From positions 62,001-126,000 of the forward strand of contig JAUNMR010000002.1 in assembly GCA_030537455.1 (NCBI GenBank): a stretch of DNA of 64,000 nucleotides. The letters run 5' to 3'. The position numbers were made by a program, and so were the translations under genes. Below the pieces are notes generated by a model, which saw only the letters and a list, made by a program, of their open reading frames with translations, made no database searches and had not been told where the DNA came from. Shown piece by piece: positions 8,304 through 16,813 of this stretch (within the stretch, counting starts at the first letter, position 1; each line of letters starts with the position of its first letter). This stretch comes from Planctomycetia bacterium (GTDB lineage Bacteria > Planctomycetota > Planctomycetia > Pirellulales > Thermoguttaceae).

Positions 8304-9788
8304 ATGACATATGACGTCGCTATTATTGGCGCGGGCGTAATTGGCTCGGCGCTCTTTCGTGAATTGGGTAAATATTCCTTGTCGACTCTTTTGATTGAGA
8401 AAGAGAACGACGTCGCTCTGGGATGTTCTCGTGCGAACTCCGCAATTGTTCACGCCGGATATGATCCTCCGACTGGAACTTTTATGGCGCGTTTCAACGT
8501 CGAGGGCAATAAGATGTACCCGAAACTTTGTGAAGAGCTTAGCGTGCCTTATCGCATGAACGGGTCGTTGATCGTCGCCTTGACCGAAGATGAAATGCCG
8601 CAAGTCCATAGTCTGTATGAAAATGGTCTTAGAAATGGCGTTGACGGTCTACGCGTGCTCAGTCAAGAGGAAACTCATGCTCTCGAGCCAAACCTGAAGG
8701 AATCGATCTGCGGCGCGCTCTTGGCGCCCACCGGCGGTATTGTCGGCTCCTACGAGTTCACTACCGCCTTGGCTGAAAACGGCGTCGCTAATGGCGGTCA
8801 CGTGGCGCTCAATGCTGAAGTCGTTAGAATTGAAAAGTTTACCGACGCCGATGAACCAACGACCGAACTGACGAAGCATGGCGGTTATTTCCGCGTTACC
8901 TTTGCCGACGGTCGCTCAATTAAGGCGCGTTACCTCGTTAACGCCGCCGGCATATACTCCGACGCCGTGCAGCAACTTGTTGGTAAAGAACGTTTTACTG
9001 TAACTGCGCGCAAGGGCGAGTATTATATTCTCGATAAACGCCAAGGTAATCTGGTCGATCGTACGATCTTTATGTGTCCCTCCAAGCTCGGCAAGGGCGT
9101 GCTAATCTCCCCGACGGTACACGGCAATTTGCTGATTGGACCCGACGCGCAAGACGGTCTTGATAAGGAAGACGTCTCTACCAGTCGTAAGGGACTCGAT
9201 TTCGTGCGCGATATGTCGCGTCTGCTCAGCGACAAGGTTGATTTCCGCGACTCCATTCGCAATTTCGCCGGACTTCGCGCGCTCCCCAATGGCAAGGATT
9301 TTATTATCGAGATCGACCCCGACGTCGACGCCTTGATCAATCTTGCGGGCATTAAGTCACCTGGATTGACCTCTTCTCCGGCTATTGCGCTCTATGCGGT
9401 GGAACTCCTTGCCAATTGTGGACTTGAACTCAAAGAGAATTCGAATTTCAATCCGTATCGCGTGGAGAATCGTTTCTCTGAAATGACCGACGAGGAGCGT
9501 ATCGAACTTGCGAAGAAGGATCCTGCGTACGGTCGTATCGTTTGCCGTTGCGAACAGGTTACCGAGGGCGAGATCCTTGATGCGATTCGTCGACCACTTG
9601 GCGCAACGACGCTCGACGGCGTAAAGCGTCGTTGCCGACCCGGTAGCGGTCGTTGTCAAGGCGGTTTCTGTGGTCCGCGCGTACTTGATATTCTATCTAG
9701 GGAGCTCGCCGTACCGCGTGAAAAGATCATGAAAGATAAGGCTGGATCTTATATCCTCGTCGGTAAAACAAAGGAGATTTTGGAATAA
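8304..9788 (+). CDS. FAD-dependent oxidoreductase with C-terminal [2Fe-2S] domain (GlpA/LhgO-like)
   Basis: 494 aa. N-terminal Rossmann FAD motif GAGVIG, then a DAO-type fold (IVHAGYDPPTG, YLVNAAGIYSDAV, GLRALPNGKDF) as in glycerol-3-phosphate dehydrogenase and L-2-hydroxyglutarate oxidase. The last 60 residues carry a BFD-like iron-sulfur domain: IVCRCEQV, a second Cys cluster about 33 residues later, and GFCGPRVLD. This architecture is common in anaerobes, where the electron acceptor is a partner protein. The exact substrate is uncertain. The open frame begins earlier (8265), but the ATG at 8304 starts directly at the FAD motif. Not obviously cotranscribed with trp; a promoter follows at 9814. 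Confidence 0.86.
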   Translation: MTYDVAIIGAGVIGSALFRELGKYSLSTLLIEKENDVALGCSRANSAIVHAGYDPPTGTFMARFNVEGNKMYPKLCEELSVPYRMNGSLIVALTEDEMPQVHSLYENGLRNGVDGLRVLSQEETHALEPNLKESICGALLAPTGGIVGSYEFTTALAENGVANGGHVALNAEVVRIEKFTDADEPTTELTKHGGYFRVTFADGRSIKARYLVNAAGIYSDAVQQLVGKERFTVTARKGEYYILDKRQGNLVDRTIFMCPSKLGKGVLISPTVHGNLLIGPDAQDGLDKEDVSTSRKGLDFVRDMSRLLSDKVDFRDSIRNFAGLRALPNGKDFIIEIDPDVDALINLAGIKSPGLTSSPAIALYAVELLANCGLELKENSNFNPYRVENRFSEMTDEERIELAKKDPAYGRIVCRCEQVTEGEILDAIRRPLGATTLDGVKRRCRPGSGRCQGGFCGPRVLDILSRELAVPREKIMKDKAGSYILVGKTKEILE

Positions 9789-9813
9789 TATGCTTTTGGG
9801 GGCGCTTTCGTCC

Positions 9814-9841
9814 TTGACATAATGTTATAGCGGCTTAGAAT
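9814..9841 (+). promoter_or_regulatory. trp operon promoter
   Basis: TTGACA at 9814-9819 and TAGAAT at 9836-9841 with a 16-base spacer. Transcription would start near 9848, just ahead of the T-box leader. Confidence 0.75.
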
Positions 9842-9847
9842 TGGTAA

Positions 9848-10143
9848 AAGCAAAACCGTTGAAGAAGAGTAAGTAGGTCTTTTCCCTTTTTCACCAGAGA
9901 GTCGCAGGCGCTGGAATTGCGACGTAAAATATTAGACCGAATGGACTTCTGAGGGCAATCAGAAACCGTGCGACGTGCGGGATTATGTGCGACGGAGGCG
10001 ACTCTCCGTTATCAAAAGTCAACGTATGTAGGTACGTAAAGAGTGTAAACGTCGCAAGTTCGACGTTTGCAAATCAAGGTGGCACCGCGGATTTGATATT
10101 CGTCCTTGACAGATTGGTTCGTTTTCTGTCAAGGACTTTTTTT
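9848..10143 (+). ncRNA. T-box riboswitch, tryptophan-specific
   Basis: A leader RNA that reads the charging state of tRNA-Trp and controls transcription of trpE. Stem I elements are visible: AGAGAG at 9896-9901 and the specifier-loop signature GAA-UGG-A at 9939-9945, where UGG (9942-9944) is the Trp codon. The antiterminator is canonical: CAAGG (10075-10079), bulge UGGCACC (10080-10086) and GCG (10087-10089) pair with CGU (10101-10103) and CCUUG (10104-10108). The UGGC of the bulge complements the GCCA end expected of a tRNA-Trp with discriminator G. The competing terminator is 10102-10143. T-boxes are known mainly from Firmicutes and a few other phyla. Confidence 0.95.
10102..10143 (+). terminator. 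Terminator arm of the T-box leader
   Basis: Perfect 12-bp stem with arms 10102-10113 and 10125-10136, an 11-base loop, then seven T. The 5' arm overlaps the strand used by the antiterminator (10101-10108), so the two folds exclude each other. Confidence 0.93.
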
Positions 10144-10179
10144 GTCTCTTGATAGAAGCAAATTTATTAGGAGACAAGT

Positions 10180-11655
10180 ATGTTTTCGCCGTCCTTGCCT
10201 GAGGTTCTCGAGATTGCTAAGTCAAAGCAGTACGACGTCTTGCCGGTAAGCTGTGAGATTTTGTCGGACGCTTTTACGCCGATCGAGATTCTTCGTACGC
10301 TCAAAAATGTTTCTTCCCACTGCTTTCTCTTGGAATCAGTGTCCGACTCCGCTACTTGGGGACGTTACACTTTTCTTGGTTTCGATCCTAAATTAGAACT
10401 GACCTGTTCTGGCTCTTCATTGCGTGTTAACGACCTTACCCTGACGACCGAGAATCCCAGCGATTATATTCGTCAGGTTCTCAATGAATACAAGAGTCCC
10501 AAATTACCGAATCTTCCGCCCTTTACCGGTGGGTTGGTTGGGTATTTCTCTTACGACTTCCTAGGTTATAGCGAACCGACCGTTCGTATTGAGGTCGAGG
10601 ACTCTGACAACTTCAAAGAAGCTGACCTTATGCTCTTCGATAAAGTCATCGCCTTCGATAATTACACGCAGAAGATCATACTGATCTGTAATATCAAGTT
10701 GAATCATGCGCAGACGGAATACAATCGTGCGATTCTGGAGCTCAAACAACTGGTTCAACTCCTTCGTCATGGCGAAAAGAAAAAGGAACCTGTCGGACGT
10801 ATTACCGGGGAAGTGACGCAACTCTTTAATCAAGAAGAGTACTGCGCCATGGTTGAGAAGGCAAAACGCTATATTCACGACGGCGATATCTTCCAGATTG
10901 TGCTGTCCAATCGTTTGTGCGCGCCATTTGAAGGGTCGCTACTGGATACCTACCGTATGCTACGTACGATCAATCCGTCGCCGTACATGTTTTATTTCTC
11001 CGGCTCTGACGTGGAAATGACCGGTGCATCGCCCGAAACCCTTGTGAAATTGGAAAACGGCGTGCTTCATACCTTCCCACTGGCTGGCACACGCCCGCGC
11101 GGTAAAACCGAAGAGGAGGACAAAGCGCTGGAAGAAAGCCTGTTAAATGATGAAAAAGAACTGGCTGAGCACAACATGCTTGTAGACCTGGGGCGTAACG
11201 ATCTGGGGAAAATTAGTCAATTTGGCTCAGTCAAAGTTGAGAAGTATCACTCGATTGAACGTTATTCTCACGTCATGCACATTGGCTCAACGGTTCGTGG
11301 ATTGATTCGCGACGACTGTGACGCTCTCGACGCTGTGAGCGCAGTTCTGCCTGCCGGTACGCTTTCTGGCGCGCCTAAAATTCGCGCATGTCAACTGATC
11401 GCGGAACTTGAGAATAACAAACGCGGCGTCTATGGCGGCGCTATTGGCTACATTGACTTTACCGGCAATCTCGATACGTGTATTGCGATTAGACTCGCCT
11501 ATAAGAAGAATAATCGCGTCTTTATTCGTAGTGGCGCCGGTATTGTGGCCGATTCGGTACCGGAAACGGAATATCAGGAATGCATTAACAAGGCGAAGGC
11601 GGTTGTGAACGCATTGCGTCAAGCTCAGGAGGCAGAGCATGATTTTATTGATTGA
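10180..11655 (+). CDS. trpE: Anthranilate synthase component I
   Basis: Converts chorismate to anthranilate using ammonia supplied by TrpG; first committed step of tryptophan synthesis. 491 aa, full length. The N-terminal LLESVSD segment matches the tryptophan feedback site, and the C-terminal chorismate-binding half contains PAGTLSGAPKIRA and the closing GAGIVADSVPE. AGGAGA lies just before the ATG. Overlaps trpG by 17 bases, which suggests translational coupling. Controlled by the T-box upstream. The FTGGLVGYFSYD region is typical of TrpE rather than PabB. Confidence 0.96.
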   Translation: MFSPSLPEVLEIAKSKQYDVLPVSCEILSDAFTPIEILRTLKNVSSHCFLLESVSDSATWGRYTFLGFDPKLELTCSGSSLRVNDLTLTTENPSDYIRQVLNEYKSPKLPNLPPFTGGLVGYFSYDFLGYSEPTVRIEVEDSDNFKEADLMLFDKVIAFDNYTQKIILICNIKLNHAQTEYNRAILELKQLVQLLRHGEKKKEPVGRITGEVTQLFNQEEYCAMVEKAKRYIHDGDIFQIVLSNRLCAPFEGSLLDTYRMLRTINPSPYMFYFSGSDVEMTGASPETLVKLENGVLHTFPLAGTRPRGKTEEEDKALEESLLNDEKELAEHNMLVDLGRNDLGKISQFGSVKVEKYHSIERYSHVMHIGSTVRGLIRDDCDALDAVSAVLPAGTLSGAPKIRACQLIAELENNKRGVYGGAIGYIDFTGNLDTCIAIRLAYKKNNRVFIRSGAGIVADSVPETEYQECINKAKAVVNALRQAQEAEHDFID

Positions 11656-12226
11656 TAATTACGACAGCTTCTCCTATAACCTGTTCCAAATGGTCGGCGA
11701 GCTGTTTCCCGATATCCTCGTAATTCGTAACGACGCCAAAACAGTCGCTGAGATCAAGGAACTTGACCCGAGTCATATTATCCTTTCGCCCGGACCGGGA
11801 CGTCCCGAAGACGCCGGCGTTACCATTGACGTTGTGAAGGAACTTGGCGGGCAAATCCCAATTCTTGGCGTCTGTTTAGGACACCAAGCGATTTGTGCCG
11901 CGTATGGCGCCACGATTACATATGCGCAACGTCTCATGCATGGTAAACAGTCTGTCGCAAGTTTCGACCACAATTGCGTCCTGTTCAAAGATATGCCGAC
12001 GGAAGCGTTGGTTGCGAGGTATCACTCCTTGGCGGTCGACCCCGAAACATTGCCGCCGGAACTGAAGGTTGTCTCTAGAACCGTTGATACCGCCGAAGTT
12101 ATGGCGGTTCAGCATACCCAATACCATGTTTATGGTCTACAGTTCCACCCCGAGTCCATTATGACGCCCGATGGACGTCGTATCCTCCAGAACTTCATTG
12201 ACGTTGGAAGGACGTGCCAACTATGA
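11639..12226 (+). CDS. trpG: Anthranilate synthase glutamine amidotransferase component
   Basis: Class I glutaminase of 195 aa that feeds ammonia to TrpE. Catalytic Cys79 in GVCLGHQ, with His170 and Glu172 in QFHPES. The oxyanion motif [11 protein letters not shown] is intact. It starts inside the end of trpE and its stop overlaps the trpD start (ATGA), so all three are tightly coupled. In some bacteria the same protein also serves p-aminobenzoate synthesis; no separate pabA is seen here. Confidence 0.96.
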   Translation: MILLIDNYDSFSYNLFQMVGELFPDILVIRNDAKTVAEIKELDPSHIILSPGPGRPEDAGVTIDVVKELGGQIPILGVCLGHQAICAAYGATITYAQRLMHGKQSVASFDHNCVLFKDMPTEALVARYHSLAVDPETLPPELKVVSRTVDTAEVMAVQHTQYHVYGLQFHPESIMTPDGRRILQNFIDVGRTCQL

Positions 12227-13239
12227 TCAAAGAAGCTATTATTAAAATTGTCAACAAAGAAGATTTGACTTACGACGAAGCGTACGCGGTCATGTTCGAG
12301 ATTATGAAAGGTAAGACGACCCCTACGCAGAACGCGGCTTTTCTCGCGGCTTTGTCCACGAAATCGTCTAACGTTGAAACGATTGACGAAATTTGCGGAT
12401 GCGCCGCCGCAATGAGAGAGCTTGCCACGCACGTGACGCATGACATGGAAGTTCTAGAAATCGTTGGCACCGGCGGTGATAACGCTCAGAGCTTTAATAT
12501 CTCAACGACGTCTTCTTTCGTAATTGCCGCGGGCGGCGTTAAGGTTGCTAAACATGGCAATCGTGCGGCGTCGTCGAAATGTGGCGCAGCCGACTGCCTC
12601 GAAGCGCTTGGCGCCAATATTCTGCTTGAACCTTCTCGTTGTGTTGAGCTTTTGCAGGACGTTGGTTTTTGCTTCTTCTTCGCGCAAAAGTATCATTCGT
12701 CGATGAAGTATGTCGGCGCGCTTCGTAAGGAACTTGGCACGCGTACAGTCTTTAATATCCTCGGACCGCTCACGAACCCCGCCAAACCGACTTTTCAGCT
12801 CCTTGGCGTCTATGACGAACGTCTTTTATCGGAATTGGCGCACGTCTTAACGAAACTTGGCGTTAAACGCGGTATGGTTGTGTATGGTCAGGACAAACTC
12901 GACGAGATTTCATTGAGCGCGCCCACAAGCGTTTGTGAGTTCCACGACGACGATTATAAAACCTACTGTGTGAAGCCCGAGGACTTCGGAATTACTTGCT
13001 GTCAGAAAAACGATCTGGTCGGCGGAGATCCCGCGGAAAACGCTCGTATAACTCGAGAGATTCTTTGCGGAAAGCCCGGGCCAAAACGTGACGTCGTTGT
13101 CTTGAACGCCGGAGCTGCGTTCTACATTGCAAAGAAGGCCGAATCTTGGCAAGCCGGAGTGGAAATGGCACGCCAGTTGATTGATCAAGGCGCTGCTATG
13201 AACGTCTTGGAACGTTTTGTCGCTGAGTCGAAGAAATAA
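12223..13239 (+). CDS. trpD: Anthranilate phosphoribosyltransferase
   Basis: Joins anthranilate to PRPP. 338 aa from the ATG at 12223. The frame opens at a GTG at 12214, but GGAAGGA at 12206-12212 is correctly spaced only for the ATG, which overlaps the trpG stop as ATGA. Family motifs [14 protein letters not shown] (PRPP binding), [15 protein letters not shown] and [11 protein letters not shown] are all present. Not fused to trpG, unlike enterobacterial TrpGD. Confidence 0.96.
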   Translation: MIKEAIIKIVNKEDLTYDEAYAVMFEIMKGKTTPTQNAAFLAALSTKSSNVETIDEICGCAAAMRELATHVTHDMEVLEIVGTGGDNAQSFNISTTSSFVIAAGGVKVAKHGNRAASSKCGAADCLEALGANILLEPSRCVELLQDVGFCFFFAQKYHSSMKYVGALRKELGTRTVFNILGPLTNPAKPTFQLLGVYDERLLSELAHVLTKLGVKRGMVVYGQDKLDEISLSAPTSVCEFHDDDYKTYCVKPEDFGITCCQKNDLVGGDPAENARITREILCGKPGPKRDVVVLNAGAAFYIAKKAESWQAGVEMARQLIDQGAAMNVLERFVAESKK

Positions 13240-13283
13240 CGACGATCACCGGTTGTCAATGTAGCTCCGAAGAAAAGGTTAAC

Positions 13284-14072
13284 ATGGGAACAATATTAGA
13301 CGTATTAGCGGATAAAGCTCATGAGCGCGTTGCCAAAGCCAAAGAAGTTCTCTCTTTGGACGAGTTACGCACACAGGCGCAGAGCTATGTTAATCGGCGC
13401 GGCGACTTTGCGTTTGAGCGTGCGTTGCAAGGTCAAGGGCTTTCCTTTATTTGCGAATGCAAAAAGGCGTCGCCTTCCAAAGGAATTATCGTTGAAGATT
13501 TCCCGTACTTGCAAATCGCGCAGGAATATGAAAAAGCTGGAGCAGACTGTGTGAGCGTTCTCACCGAACCTGTTTACTTCCTCGGCGCAAATAACTATCT
13601 GCGTGAGATCGCCACGACAATCGCAACGCCGTGTATTCGCAAAGATTTTATCGTTGACGAATACATGATTTACGAAGCGAAAATTCTTGACGCTTCCGCC
13701 GTGCTACTGATCTGTGCGATTCTCACCGACGAGCAATTGCGCGCATATTTCGACCTTGCTGAATCCCTAGGTCTCTCCGTGTTAGTAGAAGCGCATGACG
13801 AAGCAGAAATCGCCTCTGCTTTGAGCTGTGGCGCCAGATTGATAGGCGTAAATAATCGGAATTTGAAAGATTTTTCCGTCAATGTTTCCAACGCATTGAA
13901 TTTACGCCGTTTAGTCGGCGACCACGCGCTTTTCGTCGCCGAAAGCGGTATTAAAACCGCAGAAGAGGTCGGCGTTCTGCGTCGTGCCGGAGTTGACGCC
14001 GTGCTCATTGGCGAGACGCTCATGCGTGCGTCGGATAAGGGAAAAATGCTACGTCAATTTCGTGAGGCGTAA
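13284..14072 (+). CDS. trpC: Indole-3-glycerol phosphate synthase
   Basis: Closes the indole ring from CdRP. 262-aa TIM barrel. Conserved ICECKKASPSKG near residue 53, VLTEPVYFLG, CIRKDFIVDEYMIYEA with the catalytic lysine, LIGVNNRNLKDF and the phosphate-binding VAESGI. Separate from trpF. Its stop codon abuts the trpF ATG directly. Confidence 0.96.
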   Translation: MGTILDVLADKAHERVAKAKEVLSLDELRTQAQSYVNRRGDFAFERALQGQGLSFICECKKASPSKGIIVEDFPYLQIAQEYEKAGADCVSVLTEPVYFLGANNYLREIATTIATPCIRKDFIVDEYMIYEAKILDASAVLLICAILTDEQLRAYFDLAESLGLSVLVEAHDEAEIASALSCGARLIGVNNRNLKDFSVNVSNALNLRRLVGDHALFVAESGIKTAEEVGVLRRAGVDAVLIGETLMRASDKGKMLRQFREA

Positions 14073-14693
14073 ATGGCAAAGGTCAAGATATGTGGGCTTT
14101 CACGCTCGGAAGACATTGAGTTTGTCAATCAAACGAAGCCAGATTACATTGGTTTTGTCTTCGCGCCCAAGAGTCGTCGCTATGTAACGCCGGAAAAAGC
14201 GTTACGGCTACGCCATTCTTTAAGCGATGGAATCGCTCCAGTTGGCGTCTTTGTCAATGCGGAAATCGATTTAATCGTGGAGTTGGTCGAACGTAACGTT
14301 ATTTCATATGTACAGTTACATGGCGTAGAAGACCAATGTTATGTCGACGCGTTACGATCGAGGGCGACCGCGCCAGTGATTCAAGCGTTTCGCGTTGACT
14401 CCGCTGAGGACGTTCAACGCGCCATGCAATCGTACGCGGATTACATTCTCTTCGACAATGGATCCGGCGGCACTGGACAGACATTCGATTGGTCAGTGAC
14501 AATTGATTCCAAGCGTCCTTTCTTCTTAGCTGGCGGTTTGGACACGTCCAATCTCGAAGAGGCTTTGAAGAGATTCTGTCCGTTTGCCGTCGATCTAAGT
14601 TCGGGCGTGGAAACAAACGGCGTGAAAGATTTTCAGAAGATTCAAAAAGTTGTCGATATCGTCAGGCGATTTGACTCAACATGTAAATCGTAA
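14073..14693 (+). CDS. trpF: Phosphoribosylanthranilate isomerase
   Basis: Amadori isomerisation of PRA to CdRP. 206 aa. Starts with the typical KICGLSRSEDIEFV and has GFVFAPKSRRYV, YVQLHG, LFDNGSGGTGQTFDW and the C-terminal FLAGGLD and VDLSSGVETNGVKD motifs. It follows trpC with zero spacing, and GAGG at the end of trpC can serve as the ribosome-binding site. Confidence 0.95.
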   Translation: MAKVKICGLSRSEDIEFVNQTKPDYIGFVFAPKSRRYVTPEKALRLRHSLSDGIAPVGVFVNAEIDLIVELVERNVISYVQLHGVEDQCYVDALRSRATAPVIQAFRVDSAEDVQRAMQSYADYILFDNGSGGTGQTFDWSVTIDSKRPFFLAGGLDTSNLEEALKRFCPFAVDLSSGVETNGVKDFQKIQKVVDIVRRFDSTCKS

Positions 14694-14757
14694 AACGATA
14701 TAGGCATGTGTATGACATAGCGCGCTATGTCTTTACTAGATAATAATGAGGCGTTAA

Positions 14758-15942
14758 ATGAAACCTGGAAGATATGGCGTTCATGGCGGGCAATACATAC
14801 CCGAAACCTTAATGAATGCAGTAATCGAACTGGAGACCGCATACAATCATTTCAAGGACGACCCACAGTTTAATTGCGAACTGACAGCTTTGTTCAACGA
14901 GTATGCCGGACGTCCTTCTCTCTTGTATTATGCGGAGCGACTGACAGAAAAGCTTGGCGGCGCCAAGATTTACCTCAAACGTGAAGACTTGAACCACACT
15001 GGTTCACACAAAATCAATAACGTCTTGGGGCAGGCGCTTTTGGCCAAGAAGATGGGTAAGACGCGTCTTATCGCTGAAACAGGCGCGGGACAACACGGGG
15101 TCGCGACTGCAACGGCCGCGGCGCTCTTGGGATTTGAATGCGTGGTCTTCATGGGAGAAGAGGACGCGCGACGTCAGGCGTTGAACGTTTATCGTATGAA
15201 ACTCCTCGGTTCCAAAGTGGCGATTGTCAAGACTGGAACTGCTACGCTGAAGGACGCCGTGTCTGAAGCGATGAGAGAGTGGACTAATCGCATTTCCGAT
15301 ACGCACTATTGTCTCGGTTCGGTCATGGGACCTCACCCGTTCCCGATGATCGTGCGCGATTTCCAGGCGGTGATTTCTCGTGAAATCAAAGCGCAAATAC
15401 TTGAAAAAGAGGGTAGATTGCCCGATTACGTCCTCGCGTGCGTGGGCGGCGGCTCAAATGCAATTGGCGCGTTCTATCACTTTATCGAACATCCTGAGGT
15501 GCAACTCATTGGCTGCGAGGCCGGCGGTCGCGACGTCAACTCCTATGAAACAGCCGCGACAATTAATACCGGAAGGCTTGGTATTTTCCATGGCATGAAG
15601 TCCTATTTTTGCCAGGATCAGTTTGGACAGATCGCGCCGGTCTATTCGATCTCCGCCGGGTTGGATTATCCAGGGATCGGACCTGAACACGCGTACTTGC
15701 ACGATATCGGGCGCGCAAAGTATGTCCCGATTACCGACGATGAAGCGGTCGACGCCTTTGAATACCTTTCCCGCGTGGAGGGTATTATTCCAGCGATTGA
15801 ATCGGCGCACGCGGTGGCACAGGCAATGAAAATGGCGCCGACGCTAGATCGCGACAAGCTGATGGTGATTAATATTTCTGGTCGTGGCGATAAAGACTGC
15901 GCCGCTATGGCGCGTTACCGAGGAGAACAGATCGATGAGTAA
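14758..15942 (+). CDS. trpB: Tryptophan synthase beta subunit
   Basis: PLP enzyme condensing indole with serine. 394 aa. The PLP lysine is K85 in HTGSHKINN; the glycine-rich phosphate cup GGGSNAIG is present, as is [10 protein letters not shown]. This is the TrpB1 type that pairs with TrpA. About 65 bases separate it from trpF. The trpA start lies inside its last codons. Confidence 0.97.
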   Translation: MKPGRYGVHGGQYIPETLMNAVIELETAYNHFKDDPQFNCELTALFNEYAGRPSLLYYAERLTEKLGGAKIYLKREDLNHTGSHKINNVLGQALLAKKMGKTRLIAETGAGQHGVATATAAALLGFECVVFMGEEDARRQALNVYRMKLLGSKVAIVKTGTATLKDAVSEAMREWTNRISDTHYCLGSVMGPHPFPMIVRDFQAVISREIKAQILEKEGRLPDYVLACVGGGSNAIGAFYHFIEHPEVQLIGCEAGGRDVNSYETAATINTGRLGIFHGMKSYFCQDQFGQIAPVYSISAGLDYPGIGPEHAYLHDIGRAKYVPITDDEAVDAFEYLSRVEGIIPAIESAHAVAQAMKMAPTLDRDKLMVINISGRGDKDCAAMARYRGEQIDE

Positions 15943-16714
15943 TATTCGAAACGCATTCGCCAATGGCAAGGCATTTATTCCGTTCATTACCTGCGGCGAT
16001 CCGAATCTTGAGGCAACTGGACGATTTGTACGCGCCGCAGCGGCAAACGGCGCGGATCTGATCGAATTAGGCATTCCCTTCTCCGATCCGACCGCTGAGG
16101 GACCAGTGATTCAAGAAGCGAATCTGCGCGCGCTACAAAATGGCGTCACGACAGATGAGATTTTCTCCTTCGTGAAAGAACTTCGACGTGACGTCACTGT
16201 CCCCTTGGTCTTTATGACCTATGCGAACGTAGTCTTTTCCTACGACACGGAACGTTTTGCCACGCGTTGTCAAGAAGTTGGAATAGACGGGATTATTTTG
16301 CCTGACGTACCGTTTGAAGAGAAGGGCGACTTCGTCGATATTTGCCAAGCGCACGGCGTCGACTTTATCTCGCTGGTCGCACCGACCTCAGAGAACCGAA
16401 TTACGAAAATTGCGAAGGAAGCGCAGGGATTTCTCTACGTTGTTTCTAGCCTTGGCGTGACGGGCGTGCGCTCGGAAATCACGACGGACTTGGGCGCGAT
16501 TACGCAGATTATTCGTCAGGCGTCCGATATTCCCTGCGCCATTGGTTTTGGTATTTCCACCGCGGAACAGGCGAAAAAAATGGCAGAGTATGCTGACGGC
16601 GTGATTGTCGGCTCCGCGATTATGAAGCTCATTGCAAAGGACGGCGCCAATGCAACCGACGCCATTGCCAAGTATGTTCGACAAATGAAAGACGCCGCTC
16701 TTTCTGCCGAATAA
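15935..16714 (+). CDS. trpA: Tryptophan synthase alpha subunit
   Basis: Cleaves indole-3-glycerol phosphate to indole, channelled to TrpB. 259 aa from the ATG at 15935, with AGGAG at 15921-15925. It overlaps the trpB stop. The general base Glu44 is present in [10 protein letters not shown]. The residue matching catalytic Asp60 of the E. coli enzyme is Glu here (SDPTAEGP, Glu55), a variant that I believe also occurs in some clostridial sequences. GVTGVRSE and GFGISTAEQ phosphate-binding loops are intact. Last gene of the operon. Confidence 0.95.
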   Translation: MSNIRNAFANGKAFIPFITCGDPNLEATGRFVRAAAANGADLIELGIPFSDPTAEGPVIQEANLRALQNGVTTDEIFSFVKELRRDVTVPLVFMTYANVVFSYDTERFATRCQEVGIDGIILPDVPFEEKGDFVDICQAHGVDFISLVAPTSENRITKIAKEAQGFLYVVSSLGVTGVRSEITTDLGAITQIIRQASDIPCAIGFGISTAEQAKKMAEYADGVIVGSAIMKLIAKDGANATDAIAKYVRQMKDAALSAE

Positions 16715-16749
16715 AGCAGAGACTCAGCGTCGATAATTAGCATAAAAAA

Positions 16750-16790
16750 GAACGCGCGTTAACTCGTAATCAACGCGCGTTCCTTATTTT
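16750..16790. terminator. Bidirectional terminator between trpA and ilvB
   Basis: 11-bp stem with arms 16750-16760 and 16772-16782 and an 11-base loop. It is flanked by T on the right and by A (T on the minus strand) on the left, so it can serve both convergent genes. Confidence 0.85.
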
Positions 16791-16813
16791 TGTTAGCGCT
16801 TCAAGCGTTAAGG

